A DNA stretch of 15,546 nucleotides, taken from NCBI GenBank assembly GCA_028707105.1, contig JAQTUY010000007.1, positions 10,842-26,387 of the forward strand, written 5' to 3'. The position numbers and the translations under genes are program-made. Below the pieces are notes generated by a model. The model was not told the DNA's origin and ran no database searches. It saw only the letters and a program-made list of their open reading frames with translations. The first letter of the stretch is position 1. Each line of letters opens with the position of its first letter. Of the stretch, positions 6,730 through 14,436 are shown piece after piece. This DNA comes from Candidatus Omnitrophota bacterium (GTDB lineage Bacteria > Omnitrophota > Koll11 > Gygaellales > JAQTUY01).

Positions 6730-8058
6730 ATGAGGAAGTTGGTGATGCTTTTACTGTTGTGCGGCTTCGCCGTCCTGGGTATGGGGGACAGGCTGTCTTA
6801 TGCCGGAGAGATAGATATCCTGCTGGATAAGCTGGTGGAAAAAGGTATTTTGACGCCTGGCGAAGCGCAGGAGATCGGTGTTGAAACAAAAGAACAGGTA
6901 AAGAAAGAGATCGCCGAGGGCAAATTTTCATCCTTGCCCGCCTGGGTGCAGAATACCAAGCTCAAAGGCGATTTCAGGTTAAGGTATCAGTTTAACCACG
7001 CTAAAGATACCACGGCCGAACGCCAGAGGGGCCGCTTTCGCTTGAGATTGGGAGTAGAATCCAAGGCTAATGAGAAATTGTTGGTCGGTTTTGGCTTAGC
7101 GACCGGGCTGGGGACGGTGGACAACGCTTCCGGTACCGCTCTTAATAAAGACTACGCGCGTTCTACAAATCAGAGTTTCTCGGATGCCTTTAGCAAGAAG
7201 CCCGTAACTATTGACTATGCATTTGCGCAATATACGGCAACGCCATGGGCGACGTTCATCGGAGGTAAATTCAAGAATCCTCTCTGGGAACCCGGCGATC
7301 TTCTCTGGGATTCGGATATCAATCCGGAAGGCGCCGTCGTAAAGCTGGTAAAAAGAGTGGATCCGGCTACAGAGCTGTTCTTTACACCGGGCCTCCTTAT
7401 AATAGATGAAGAATCCGCTACGGGGCACGATCCTATTATGGGCATTGTGCAGGCCGGCGTGAAATATAACGCGACAAGCAACATCTCCGTAAAGGGAGCA
7501 TTTTCGTATTACAACTTTATGAATATCAAGAACAGGTATGTTGAAGGCGGGTCTTTTGATACGAGTAACCGGCGCGCCTATGGCAATACCAGGGTGAATA
7601 CCGGCACTACTGCCAGGCTCAAGTATGGATATAACACTTTGAGCCCTGCTTTTGAGGTCAAGATAACCGAGCCTCTCAAGCTTATAGGGTTGAGCATCCC
7701 CGGGGTGGATGTGCCATATTTCGCTGTTTTTGGCGAATACGTTATCAATACCCAGGTAAGCAAGAAGAACACCGGGTTTATGCCCGGATTCAAATTTGGC
7801 AGCGAAAAAATAGAAAAATGGGGAGATTGGCAGGCTAAATACAATTACGCCTATTTAGCAAAAGACGCTATTCCTGACTTCCTGCCGGATTCCGACAGGT
7901 ATGAAGGCACTACCGGTATCAGGGGCCACGAATTCGGCCTTGATCTTGGTTTAGGTAAAAATACCTGGCTGTCACTTGACGGCTACAGGACTCAGCGCCT
8001 GACCAGGCCAATGATGCCTGAAACGGTTTTTCAGGCTGACTGGAATATCAAGTTTTAA
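6730..8058 (+). CDS. Outer-membrane beta-barrel porin (putative porin family)
   Basis: A 442-aa protein with an N-terminal signal peptide (hydrophobic core at about residues 4-18, cleavage probably after SYA at residue 25). An N-terminal helical segment (LLDKLVEKGILTPGEAQEI) and a linker to about residue 75 come next. The rest alternates polar and hydrophobic residues in amphipathic beta strands rich in aromatic residues, starting GDFRLRYQFNHA and ending DWNIKF with the terminal Phe needed for outer-membrane assembly. The pattern resembles the Pfam Porin_5 'putative porin' group rather than E. coli PhoE. GGAGG (6718-6722) precedes the ATG by 7 nt. Its place directly upstream of pstS suggests uptake of phosphate or another anion across the outer membrane under starvation; this is context-based, and pore specificity cannot be read from the sequence. 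Confidence 0.85.
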   Translation: MRKLVMLLLLCGFAVLGMGDRLSYAGEIDILLDKLVEKGILTPGEAQEIGVETKEQVKKEIAEGKFSSLPAWVQNTKLKGDFRLRYQFNHAKDTTAERQRGRFRLRLGVESKANEKLLVGFGLATGLGTVDNASGTALNKDYARSTNQSFSDAFSKKPVTIDYAFAQYTATPWATFIGGKFKNPLWEPGDLLWDSDINPEGAVVKLVKRVDPATELFFTPGLLIIDEESATGHDPIMGIVQAGVKYNATSNISVKGAFSYYNFMNIKNRYVEGGSFDTSNRRAYGNTRVNTGTTARLKYGYNTLSPAFEVKITEPLKLIGLSIPGVDVPYFAVFGEYVINTQVSKKNTGFMPGFKFGSEKIEKWGDWQAKYNYAYLAKDAIPDFLPDSDRYEGTTGIRGHEFGLDLGLGKNTWLSLDGYRTQRLTRPMMPETVFQADWNIKF

Positions 8059-8087
8059 GAAACTTTAATTAAAGGAGGATCAAAGTG

Positions 8088-8900
8088 ATGAGATCAATAG
8101 CGAAGCTTATTATCGCCGCGGGGTTGTTGCTTGCTTTAGCCGCTCCCTGCTACGCGGAGAAAATAGTGATGGCAGGTTCAACTACTATCCTGCCTATCGC
8201 CCAGAGGGCAGCGGAAGTTTTTATGCAGGAGAACCCTGACGCCGATATATCCGTGCGCGGCGGCGGTTCAGGAGTGGGTATCGCTTCAATAATAGACGGC
8301 ACATGCGATATCGGCAATGCATCTAGGCCTATTAAGAGCGCGGAGCTTGAGAAGGCATCTGCCAACGGCAGGGATACAAAGGCGCATGTTGTCGCTATGG
8401 ATGGTATCGCGGTGATCGTGAATACTTCCAATAGTATAGGAGCGTTAAGCAAAAAACAATTGAAGGATATTTACACCGGAAGTATTTCAAATTGGTCCAA
8501 GCTCGGAGGAGGCGATGAGAAAATAGTCGTTATCTCGCGCGATAGCTCAAGCGGAACGTTTGAAGCGTTTACGACATTAGCCTTGGATGGAGTAAAGGTG
8601 CGTTCTGACGCGGTTTTGCAAGCCTCTAATCAGGCGGTCGCCTCCACCGTTGCCCGTACCCCCGGAGCCATAGGTTATGTCGGGCTCGGCTATATAACGT
8701 CTTCAGTCAAAGCCCTCCCGATAAACGGGACTATGCCTTCAAAAACAACGGTGCTTACCAACAAATATATACTTTCACGCCCGTTATTTATGTATACCAA
8801 CGGCAGCCCCGCGGGGCTGGTGAAGGAATTTCTTGATTTTATCAAGAGTTCAAGAGGGCAGCAAATAGCGGATGAAGAGGGTTTCGTAGCGTTAAGATAA
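8088..8900 (+). CDS. pstS: Periplasmic phosphate-binding protein PstS, copy 1
   Basis: The protein has 270 aa from ATG 8088; a GTG at 8085 would add one Met. GGAGG (8074-8078) serves either start. A signal peptide spans about 24 residues ending CYA, probably cut by signal peptidase I. The mature protein has the PBP-like fold of PstS: MAGSTTILPIAQ near its N-terminus, GGGSGVGI, SRPIK, SRDSSSGTFEAF (the conserved Ser-Gly-Thr phosphate-binding turn) and the C-terminal GQQIADEEGFV. It captures phosphate in the periplasm and delivers it to PstC-PstA. It lies 26 nt after the porin stop and is separated from pstC1 by a 170-nt structured spacer, unlike the overlapping genes that follow. It is only moderately similar to the second PstS at 12722. 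Confidence 0.93.
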   Translation: MRSIAKLIIAAGLLLALAAPCYAEKIVMAGSTTILPIAQRAAEVFMQENPDADISVRGGGSGVGIASIIDGTCDIGNASRPIKSAELEKASANGRDTKAHVVAMDGIAVIVNTSNSIGALSKKQLKDIYTGSISNWSKLGGGDEKIVVISRDSSSGTFEAFTTLALDGVKVRSDAVLQASNQAVASTVARTPGAIGYVGLGYITSSVKALPINGTMPSKTTVLTNKYILSRPLFMYTNGSPAGLVKEFLDFIKSSRGQQIADEEGFVALR

Positions 8901-8930
8901 CGTTTACCCATGAATCGTCCCGCTTGCAGC

Positions 8931-9052
8931 GTGACGCTTCAGGGTTAGCTCCATGCGGCCTTGCGATAATACAATATCAGGGGCTAGGCATGGAGCGTCA
9001 CTCACGCGTAATCCTTAAAAACGCTGAGGCGGGGCATTGCTCCGCTTCAGCG
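8931..9052 (+). promoter_or_regulatory. Two strong RNA stem-loops between pstS1 and pstC1
   Basis: The first structure has a 9-bp perfect stem (8948-8956 with 8988-8996, GCTCCATGC / GCATGGAGC), an outer 5-bp stem (8931-8935 with 8997-9001), and a small GATA/TATC stem in its loop (8965-8978). The second is a 13-bp stem (9022-9034 with 9040-9052) with two G-U pairs and the loop CATTG. No T-run follows, so it is not a classical terminator. It probably protects the pstS1 mRNA end or reduces read-through, raising PstS over the permease. Residues 8929-8934 could also pair with 9002-9007, an alternative outer stem. Confidence 0.65.
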
Positions 9053-9070
9053 GCCTCCTATATATAGACA

Positions 9071-9955
9071 ATGGTTAACTTTAAAGAACGGGTTTATAAG
9101 TGGTTGTTTACGATACTGGCTTTTTCTTCGCTGGTATTCCTAGCCGGGATAATTATTGTGCTTTTGAGCGAATCATTGCCGATATTTTCCAAGGTCAGCG
9201 TATTTAAATTCCTGTTTGGTAAGTCATGGTATCCCACGTATGAGCCAGCGGAATTCGGGATCCTTCCTCTTATATTAGCTTCTTTGTGGGTAAGCGCTGG
9301 GGCGATGGCGGTGTGCGTTCCTTTGGGGGTGGGGAGCGCGTTGTACCTTAATGAGATAGCCAGCTATAGGCAAAAGGCGATACTTAAGCCTTTAATAGAA
9401 GTTCTGGCAAGCGTACCGTCAATAGTATATGGTTTTTTCGGGATGGTCATCCTGGCGCCTTTTCTTCAGGGTTTATTTAAGATACCGATAGGCCTGTGCG
9501 CTTTTTCCGCGAGCTTGATCCTGGGAATAATGGCTACTCCTACTGTATGCAGTATCGCGGATGACGCTTTGAGTTATGTGCCGAATTCGTTTCGCGAGGC
9601 GTCCTTTGCCGTGGGCGCGGATAGATGGCAGACATTAACAAGGGTAGTGATACCCGCGGCCGGTTCAGGGATATCAACCGCGGTCATATTAGGCATGAGC
9701 AGGGCTATCGGAGAAACAATGACTGTGCTTATGGTGGCGGGGGGCGCGGCTGTTATCCCGGGTTCATTTTTTGACCCGGTCAGGCCGATGACCGCGGCAA
9801 TCGCCGCTGAAATGGGAGAGGCTCCCATGGGCGGCGACCACTACCATGCTTTATTCGCCATTGCCCTGGCCCTGTTCACCGTTACCTTTATTTTTAATAT
9901 TATCGCTGAAATGATAAGCAGAAGATTCAGGATAAAATTGGGGCTGTCGGGATGA
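9071..9955 (+). CDS. pstC: Phosphate ABC transporter permease PstC, copy 1
   Basis: A 294-aa inner-membrane permease with six predicted helices. The first is at about residues 12-32; the hallmark periplasmic segment FGKSWYPTYEPAEFGILPLI precedes helix 2. The cytoplasmic EAA-type coupling loop is REASFAVGADRWQTLTRVVIPAA, followed by GMSRAIGETMTVLMVAGG, a PstC signature. It forms the translocation channel with PstA, driven by PstB. The ATG at 9071 has no clear Shine-Dalgarno site: the upstream bases are AT-rich and preceded by CCTCC, which is anti-Shine-Dalgarno-like. Its translation may thus be weak or dependent on folding of the upstream hairpins. It overlaps pstA1 by ATGA. Confidence 0.93.
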   Translation: MVNFKERVYKWLFTILAFSSLVFLAGIIIVLLSESLPIFSKVSVFKFLFGKSWYPTYEPAEFGILPLILASLWVSAGAMAVCVPLGVGSALYLNEIASYRQKAILKPLIEVLASVPSIVYGFFGMVILAPFLQGLFKIPIGLCAFSASLILGIMATPTVCSIADDALSYVPNSFREASFAVGADRWQTLTRVVIPAAGSGISTAVILGMSRAIGETMTVLMVAGGAAVIPGSFFDPVRPMTAAIAAEMGEAPMGGDHYHALFAIALALFTVTFIFNIIAEMISRRFRIKLGLSG

Positions 9956-10803
9956 AGAGGACAACAGAACAGAAGATAGGTTTTACTTTTTTGTTTCTTT
10001 GCATGGCGGTTACGTTATTATTCCTTTTCGCCATTATCTATTTTATTGCCGCGAGGGGGCTGAAAGTCATTTCCTGGGAATTCCTCACGCAGGCCCCCCG
10101 TAACGCGATGACAGCCGGAGGGGTGGCGCCGGCTATAGTAGGGACATTGTACCTTTCTCTTATAGCGATAGCTTTTGCTTTGCCGTTAGGCATTGCCTGC
10201 GCGATATATCTTTGCGAGTATTCGCCTAAAGGCTTTGTAGTCAACATTATCAGGATGAGTATTAATAACCTTGCAGGCGTGCCTTCGGTGGTTTTCGGGC
10301 TTTTCGGTTTAGCAGTGTTCGTGAAATTCTTTAAATTCGGAGTATCGATGCTCGCGGGAGGCTTAAGCCTGGGAATATTGGCCTTGCCTGTCATTATTTC
10401 AGCGGCGCAGGAAGCGCTCCTGGCTGTGCCGCATTCCACAAGGGAGGCTTCCCTGGCCCTGGGCGCGACGCAATGGCAGACGATAAAAAGAATAGTCCTG
10501 CCTGCGGCTTTACCGGGGATTTTGACCGGGGTGATCTTGAGCATCGGCAGGATAGCCGGAGAAACGGCCCCGATCCTTTTCACCGCCGCCGCTTTTTATC
10601 TCAAGGGCTATCCGAAATCCATATTGTCAGAGGTCATGGCCTTACCTTATCATATTTACGCGCTTATGACCGAAGGGGTCCATCCCGAGCGGCAGACCGA
10701 AATAGCTTACGGCTGCAGCCTGATACTTTTATTTTTGGTATTAATGGTATCTTTCGCGGCGATCTTGATCCGTCAAAGGCAGAGGAGCCAGTGCCATGTC
10801 TGA
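9952..10803 (+). CDS. pstA: Phosphate ABC transporter permease PstA, copy 1
   Basis: A 283-aa partner permease with six predicted membrane segments. PstA signatures are [23 protein letters not shown] near residue 45, the [19 protein letters not shown] stretch, and the coupling loop [27 protein letters not shown] leading into [13 protein letters not shown]. The C-terminal part contains a periplasmic loop ([19 protein letters not shown]) typical of the family. The start overlaps the pstC1 stop (ATGA), and the gene overlaps pstB1 by 8 nt, so translation of all three is likely coupled. It heterodimerises with PstC in the inner membrane to pass phosphate from PstS1 to the cytosol. Confidence 0.93.
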   Translation: MKRTTEQKIGFTFLFLCMAVTLLFLFAIIYFIAARGLKVISWEFLTQAPRNAMTAGGVAPAIVGTLYLSLIAIAFALPLGIACAIYLCEYSPKGFVVNIIRMSINNLAGVPSVVFGLFGLAVFVKFFKFGVSMLAGGLSLGILALPVIISAAQEALLAVPHSTREASLALGATQWQTIKRIVLPAALPGILTGVILSIGRIAGETAPILFTAAAFYLKGYPKSILSEVMALPYHIYALMTEGVHPERQTEIAYGCSLILLFLVLMVSFAAILIRQRQRSQCHV

Positions 10804-11557
10804 GAGATTTAAAATGAAAGCGGAAAAAGTCAATTTCTTTTACGCTAAACAGCAGGCTTTAAAGAATATCGATCTGGGGATCTATTCCAATATGGTCACG
10901 GCGATCATCGGCCCTTCGGGCTGCGGAAAATCAACCTTTATCCGCCTGCTTAACCGTATGAATGAGCTTATCCCGGGCACGGTATTAACAGGCAGGATAA
11001 GCCTGGATAACCAGGATATTTTTGGCCCTTGCGTGGACAGTGTGGCGGTCAGAAGGCGGGTCGGGATGGTATTTCAAAAACCGAATCCATTCCCGAAAAC
11101 TATTTTTGAGAATATCGCTTATGGCCTGGAAGTCAACGGGATAAAAGACCGGCAGTTTATTGAAGAGAGGGTTGTAGGGTCGCTCAAGAAAGCGGCTTTA
11201 TGGGAAGAAGTGCGGGAAAGGCTGCATGAGAGCGCGCTTCGGCTCTCCGGCGGCCAGCAGCAGCGCCTTTGCATAGCAAGATGCCTGGCGGTGGAACCGG
11301 AAGTGCTTCTTTTTGACGAGCCTTGCGCCAGTTTGGATCCCATATCAACCGGCAAGATAGAAGAGTTGATAATGGAATTAAAAAAAGATTATACGATCGT
11401 CATCGTTACTCATAACATGCAGCAGGCGGCGCGTGTTTCGGACTACACCGCTTTTTTCCTGCTGGGAGATATGGTTGAGTTTGATAAGACCCAGGCTATT
11501 TTTACCGCCCCTAAAGATAAAAGGACTGAGGCTTATATAACCGGGAGGTTCGGATAA
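10796..11557 (+). CDS. pstB: Phosphate ABC transporter ATPase PstB, copy 1
   Basis: A 253-aa ABC ATPase with canonical elements: Walker [10 protein letters not shown] (residues 39-47), Q-loop [22 protein letters not shown], signature LSGGQQQR, Walker B LLFDEP, D-loop SLDP and switch His in [15 protein letters not shown] and HNMQQA are strongly PstB-type. It powers PstCA and, together with PhoU, is part of the complex that signals phosphate sufficiency to PhoR. ATG 10796 has AGAGGA about 9 nt upstream; an in-frame ATG at 10814 is a less likely alternative. The arsC-like gene starts 1 nt after its stop. Confidence 0.95.
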   Translation: MSERFKMKAEKVNFFYAKQQALKNIDLGIYSNMVTAIIGPSGCGKSTFIRLLNRMNELIPGTVLTGRISLDNQDIFGPCVDSVAVRRRVGMVFQKPNPFPKTIFENIAYGLEVNGIKDRQFIEERVVGSLKKAALWEEVRERLHESALRLSGGQQQRLCIARCLAVEPEVLLFDEPCASLDPISTGKIEELIMELKKDYTIVIVTHNMQQAARVSDYTAFFLLGDMVEFDKTQAIFTAPKDKRTEAYITGRFG

Positions 11558-11558
11558 T

Positions 11559-11957
11559 ATGAAAAAAGTGCTTTTTGTGTGCGTGGAAAATTCCTGCCGA
11601 AGCCAGATGGCCGAGGGGTTTGCCAGGCAGTTTGGCAAGGATGTTTGGGAAGTTTATAGCGCGGGATCCAAGCCTTCAGGAGTGGTCAATCCCGATGCTG
11701 TCAAGGTGATGCGTGAAGCGGGTATTGATATTTCCCTTCAGGAGTCAAAAGGGTTTAGCGGACTGCCGGTCAGGGAATTTGATTACGTGATAACATTAGG
11801 GTGCCAGGATATCTGTCCGTTTGTTCCAGCCGTAAAACACCTGGAGTGGCAGATAGAAGACCCTAAGGGCAGAGATCTGGATTTTTTCAGGTTTGTCCGT
11901 GACAACATTAAGCTTAAGGTACAGGAATTGATCGCTGCCGAAAGAGAGGAAAAGTGA
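11559..11957 (+). CDS. arsC: ArsC-type arsenate reductase / low-molecular-weight phosphatase fold
   Basis: A 132-aa protein of the LMW tyrosine phosphatase fold. The phosphate-binding loop CX5R is C8 to R14 (VCVENSCRSQMAEG), the general acid is D101 in the W97..DP segment, and extra cysteines C82 and C86 lie in TLGCQDICPFVP. This C8/C82/C86 layout resembles thioredoxin-coupled arsenate reductases, where three cysteines relay the electrons that reduce arsenate to arsenite. A protein phosphatase role cannot be excluded. GGGAGG (11543-11548) precedes the ATG. Lying between pstB1 and phoU, it probably deals with arsenate that enters through the phosphate transporter. No arsenite efflux gene is in the window. 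Confidence 0.85.
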   Translation: MKKVLFVCVENSCRSQMAEGFARQFGKDVWEVYSAGSKPSGVVNPDAVKVMREAGIDISLQESKGFSGLPVREFDYVITLGCQDICPFVPAVKHLEWQIEDPKGRDLDFFRFVRDNIKLKVQELIAAEREEK

Positions 11958-12637
11958 TGGAAAGGTATTTTGATCAGGAATTGGCAGCCTTAAAGTCTGA
12001 AATACTGCGTATGGACTCTTTGGTAGAAGCGGCAATAATCAGGTCGGTAGAGTCTCTGAAGAAGCTGGATGCGCTTGAAGCGGATAGCGTAATCACCGCG
12101 GATGAGAATATTGATGAATTAGAGCTTCAGATCGATGAACGCTGCCTTGATCTTCTGGCGCTGAGGCAGCCCATGGCGCATGATCTGCGGTTTATCGCTA
12201 TGGCCATGAAGATCACCACGGATCTGGAGAGGATGGCGGACCTGGCCGTGGATATCGCCCAGCGCGTACTGGAAATGTCAGGTAAGCCGCTTTTAAAGCC
12301 GCTTGTGGATATTCCGAAGTTGGCTGTATTGGCCCAAAAGATGGTCAAAGGGGCGATCAACGCCTTTATTGATGAGGACGCGCGTTCAGCCGGGCAGATA
12401 ATAATATTAGACGCGCAGGCGGATAAATTACGTAATCTTGTGCAAAGAGAATTGATAGATGATTACATATTAAAGGACCCGTTGTCCGCCGCCCGCGCTA
12501 TTTCTCTGCTTTTGGTAGCGCGGCACCTGGAACGTATATGCGACCACGCTACTAATATCTCCGAAGACGTGATATATATGGCGCAGGCAAGGGTGGTCAA
12601 ACACCATCCTGAGAAGTTAGAGGAGGGGAAGGGATAA
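11957..12637 (+). CDS. phoU: Phosphate signalling protein PhoU
   Basis: A 226-aa all-helical protein with two tandem PhoU repeats. The first carries ITTDLERMADLAVDIA and the second VARHLERICDHATNISEDVIYM; both show the E/D-x-x-x-D metal-binding pattern. Length fits the family (about 220-240 aa). PhoU links the Pst transporter to PhoR and damps Pho expression when phosphate is plentiful. I prefer ATG 11957, which overlaps the arsC stop by one base (TGATG) and has AGGA six nt upstream; GTG 11954 would be too close to that site. It is the last gene of the first Pst unit, and a Pho box for the second unit begins right after its stop. Confidence 0.93.
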   Translation: MERYFDQELAALKSEILRMDSLVEAAIIRSVESLKKLDALEADSVITADENIDELELQIDERCLDLLALRQPMAHDLRFIAMAMKITTDLERMADLAVDIAQRVLEMSGKPLLKPLVDIPKLAVLAQKMVKGAINAFIDEDARSAGQIIILDAQADKLRNLVQRELIDDYILKDPLSAARAISLLLVARHLERICDHATNISEDVIYMAQARVVKHHPEKLEEGKG

Positions 12638-12638
12638 C

Positions 12639-12692
12639 TTTACATAGATTTAACATAAAGTTTACACATGCTTAATCCAGAAGGCGCATAAT
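12639..12692 (+). promoter_or_regulatory. Pho box with four 11-bp-spaced hexamers and -10, upstream of pstS2
   Basis: Direct hexamers begin at 12639 (TTTACA), 12650 (TTAACA), 12661 (TTTACA) and 12672 (TTAATC), each exactly 11 bp apart. A -10-like CATAAT (12687-12692) follows 9 nt after the last copy. The unit resembles the PhoP/PhoB binding repeats known from Bacillus (TT(A/T)ACA with 5-nt spacers), and no ordinary -35 is needed. Transcription should start near 12699, giving a leader of roughly 23 nt. The site begins two bases after the phoU stop, so pst2 has its own starvation-induced promoter in addition to any read-through. Confidence 0.85.
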
Positions 12693-12721
12693 ATCTCTCT
12701 AATCTCAAAAAGGGGGTGTTT

Positions 12722-13573
12722 ATGATCAAAAGATGCCTTTTGGTTTTTTTATTGTCTTTTTTTACTTTAGTAACTAACGCATGCGCGGGTAAGTGTTCTG
12801 TGCAGGTTAAAGGTTCGGATACGATGGTCAACCTCGGCCAGGCCTGGGCGGAGAAATATATGGAGGAAAACCCCGCTGAATTCGTGGCGGTCACCGGCGG
12901 AGGCTCCGGAACGGGATTTTCCAGCCTGATCAGCGGCACGTGCAGTATCGCGATGAGCTCAAGGGATATCAAGCAAAAAGAAATAGACCTGGCCAAGCAA
13001 AAGGGTAGGAACCCTTACGAGATAAAAGCGGCCCTGGATGGGCTGGCGGTCATAGTTAATCCTAAGAACCCCGTCGGTAAATTGACATTGGATCAACTGG
13101 CGCGGATCTTCAGCGGCAAGGTCTCTAATTGGAAGGAAGTAGGCGGAGAAGACGCCCAGATAGTGATCCTCTCGCGCGAAGTGAATTCCGGCACACACGT
13201 ATATTTTAAAGAGCATGTTTTAAGGAACAATGACCCGAATTCCAAAGAAGAGTTTGCCCCGGGAGCGTTATTATTGTCTTCTTCTCAGGCTATCGCCGAT
13301 GAGGTGGCCGGCAACAAGGCTGCTATCGGGTATTATGGCATGGGTTATGTCAGCCTCAAGCAGAAAGCCGTATCAGTAGCCAGGGATGAGAAGTCCGAAT
13401 ATGTGCTTCCGACTATAGATAATGTAATAAGCGGCAAGTACCCTATATCCAGGCCCTTATTTTTGTATACTAACGGCGAGCCCCAGGGAGAAATAAAGAA
13501 ATTCGTGGATTTTACGCTTTCTAAGGAAGGCCAGGAGATCGTCCTGAAAACGGACTTTGTGCCGGTCAAATGA
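12722..13573 (+). CDS. pstS: Periplasmic phosphate-binding protein PstS, copy 2
   Basis: A 283-aa PstS-type protein from ATG 12722. GGGGG (12712-12716) lies 5 nt upstream, whereas a GTG at 12716 overlaps that site. The signal peptide is about 22 residues, ending NACA-GK; the Cys at its end does not make a good lipobox, so I expect a soluble periplasmic protein. Fold motifs are VKGSDTMVNLGQAWAE, GGGSGTGFSSL, SSRDIK, LSREVNSGTHVYF and the C-terminal SKEGQEIVLKTDFVPVK. The SDTMVNLGQ start differs from STTILPIAQ in copy 1, pointing to a different PstS subfamily rather than a recent duplicate. It is transcribed from its own Pho box and overlaps pstC2 by ATGA. Confidence 0.92.
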   Translation: MIKRCLLVFLLSFFTLVTNACAGKCSVQVKGSDTMVNLGQAWAEKYMEENPAEFVAVTGGGSGTGFSSLISGTCSIAMSSRDIKQKEIDLAKQKGRNPYEIKAALDGLAVIVNPKNPVGKLTLDQLARIFSGKVSNWKEVGGEDAQIVILSREVNSGTHVYFKEHVLRNNDPNSKEEFAPGALLLSSSQAIADEVAGNKAAIGYYGMGYVSLKQKAVSVARDEKSEYVLPTIDNVISGKYPISRPLFLYTNGEPQGEIKKFVDFTLSKEGQEIVLKTDFVPVK

Positions 13574-14436
13574 TGCGCAAGTTTAAAGAGTTTATAATTG
13601 AGAAGCTTATTCTTATCTCTGGGCTAGCTTCGATATTTTTTGTAGTGCTCATTTTCTTATTCTTGTTGAAGGAGGGGCTGGCGGTTTTTAAGACTGTCAG
13701 CCCTTTTGCTTTTTTATCCGGTAAGAGCTGGTATCCGATCTCCGAACCGGCGCAATTAGGCATCTTACCCTTGATACTCGGGTCTTTACTGGTCACTCTC
13801 GGGGCGACACTGATTTCAGTGCCTATCGGCGTTGCCTGCGCGGTCTATATTTCCGAGGTAGCGCCGGCAAAAATAAAAGAATTCCTTAAAGCAGGCATAG
13901 AATTACTGGCGGCTATACCGAGCGTGGTGCTGGGTTTTATCGGTATGGTCACTTTGGTTCCCTGGGTAAAGATACTTTTTAAACTGCCCACCGGATTGAC
14001 TGCCCTGACCGGTTCTATCATGCTGGCTTTTATGGCCATGCCTACCATTGTTTCCATCGCGGAGGACGCGCTTTATTCAGTACCCAAGACTTATAAGGAA
14101 GGGGCGTTGGCTCTGGGTGCTACGCAGTGGCAGACTATCTGGAGGGTTTTACTTCCTGCGGCTTCATCCGGTATTTTAGCGGCGGTAATGCTGGGTATCG
14201 GCAGGGTCATCGGTGAGACCATGGCAGTTATGATGATTACCGGGAACGCCGCGCTTATGCCGCACACCATTTTCCAGCCGGTAAGGACCCTGACCGCCAC
14301 TATCGCCGCGGAGATGGGAGAAGCGGTAGTGGGCGGTGAACACTATTTCGCGCTATTTGCCATCGGGATAGTTTTATTCGTGATAAGTTTCGCGATTAAC
14401 GTGACCGCGGACCTTTTCTTGCATCAGAAAAAATGA
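13570..14436 (+). CDS. pstC: Phosphate ABC transporter permease PstC, copy 2
   Basis: A 288-aa permease with six predicted helices. It carries the PstC segments SGKSWYPISEPAQLGILPLI and GIGRVIGETMAVMMITGNAA, and the coupling loop [25 protein letters not shown]. Compared with PstC1, the periplasmic and coupling regions are conserved but much of the helix sequence differs. The start is the first of two adjacent ATGs, overlapping the pstS2 stop; no strong ribosome site is visible, so coupling from pstS2 is likely. Unlike pst1 there is no spacer or hairpin between pstS2 and pstC2. It pairs with PstA2 in the inner membrane. Confidence 0.93.
   Translation: MMRKFKEFIIEKLILISGLASIFFVVLIFLFLLKEGLAVFKTVSPFAFLSGKSWYPISEPAQLGILPLILGSLLVTLGATLISVPIGVACAVYISEVAPAKIKEFLKAGIELLAAIPSVVLGFIGMVTLVPWVKILFKLPTGLTALTGSIMLAFMAMPTIVSIAEDALYSVPKTYKEGALALGATQWQTIWRVLLPAASSGILAAVMLGIGRVIGETMAVMMITGNAALMPHTIFQPVRTLTATIAAEMGEAVVGGEHYFALFAIGIVLFVISFAINVTADLFLHQKK

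Noticed and set aside
9022..9052. 13-bp hairpin as a rho-independent terminator
   Set aside because: No T-run follows, and pstC1 continues the operon 19 nt later; treated as an intercistronic structure instead.
10473..10817. Forward frame overlapping pstA1 in another phase
   Set aside because: Shadow of pstA1; low-complexity charged sequence with no family features.
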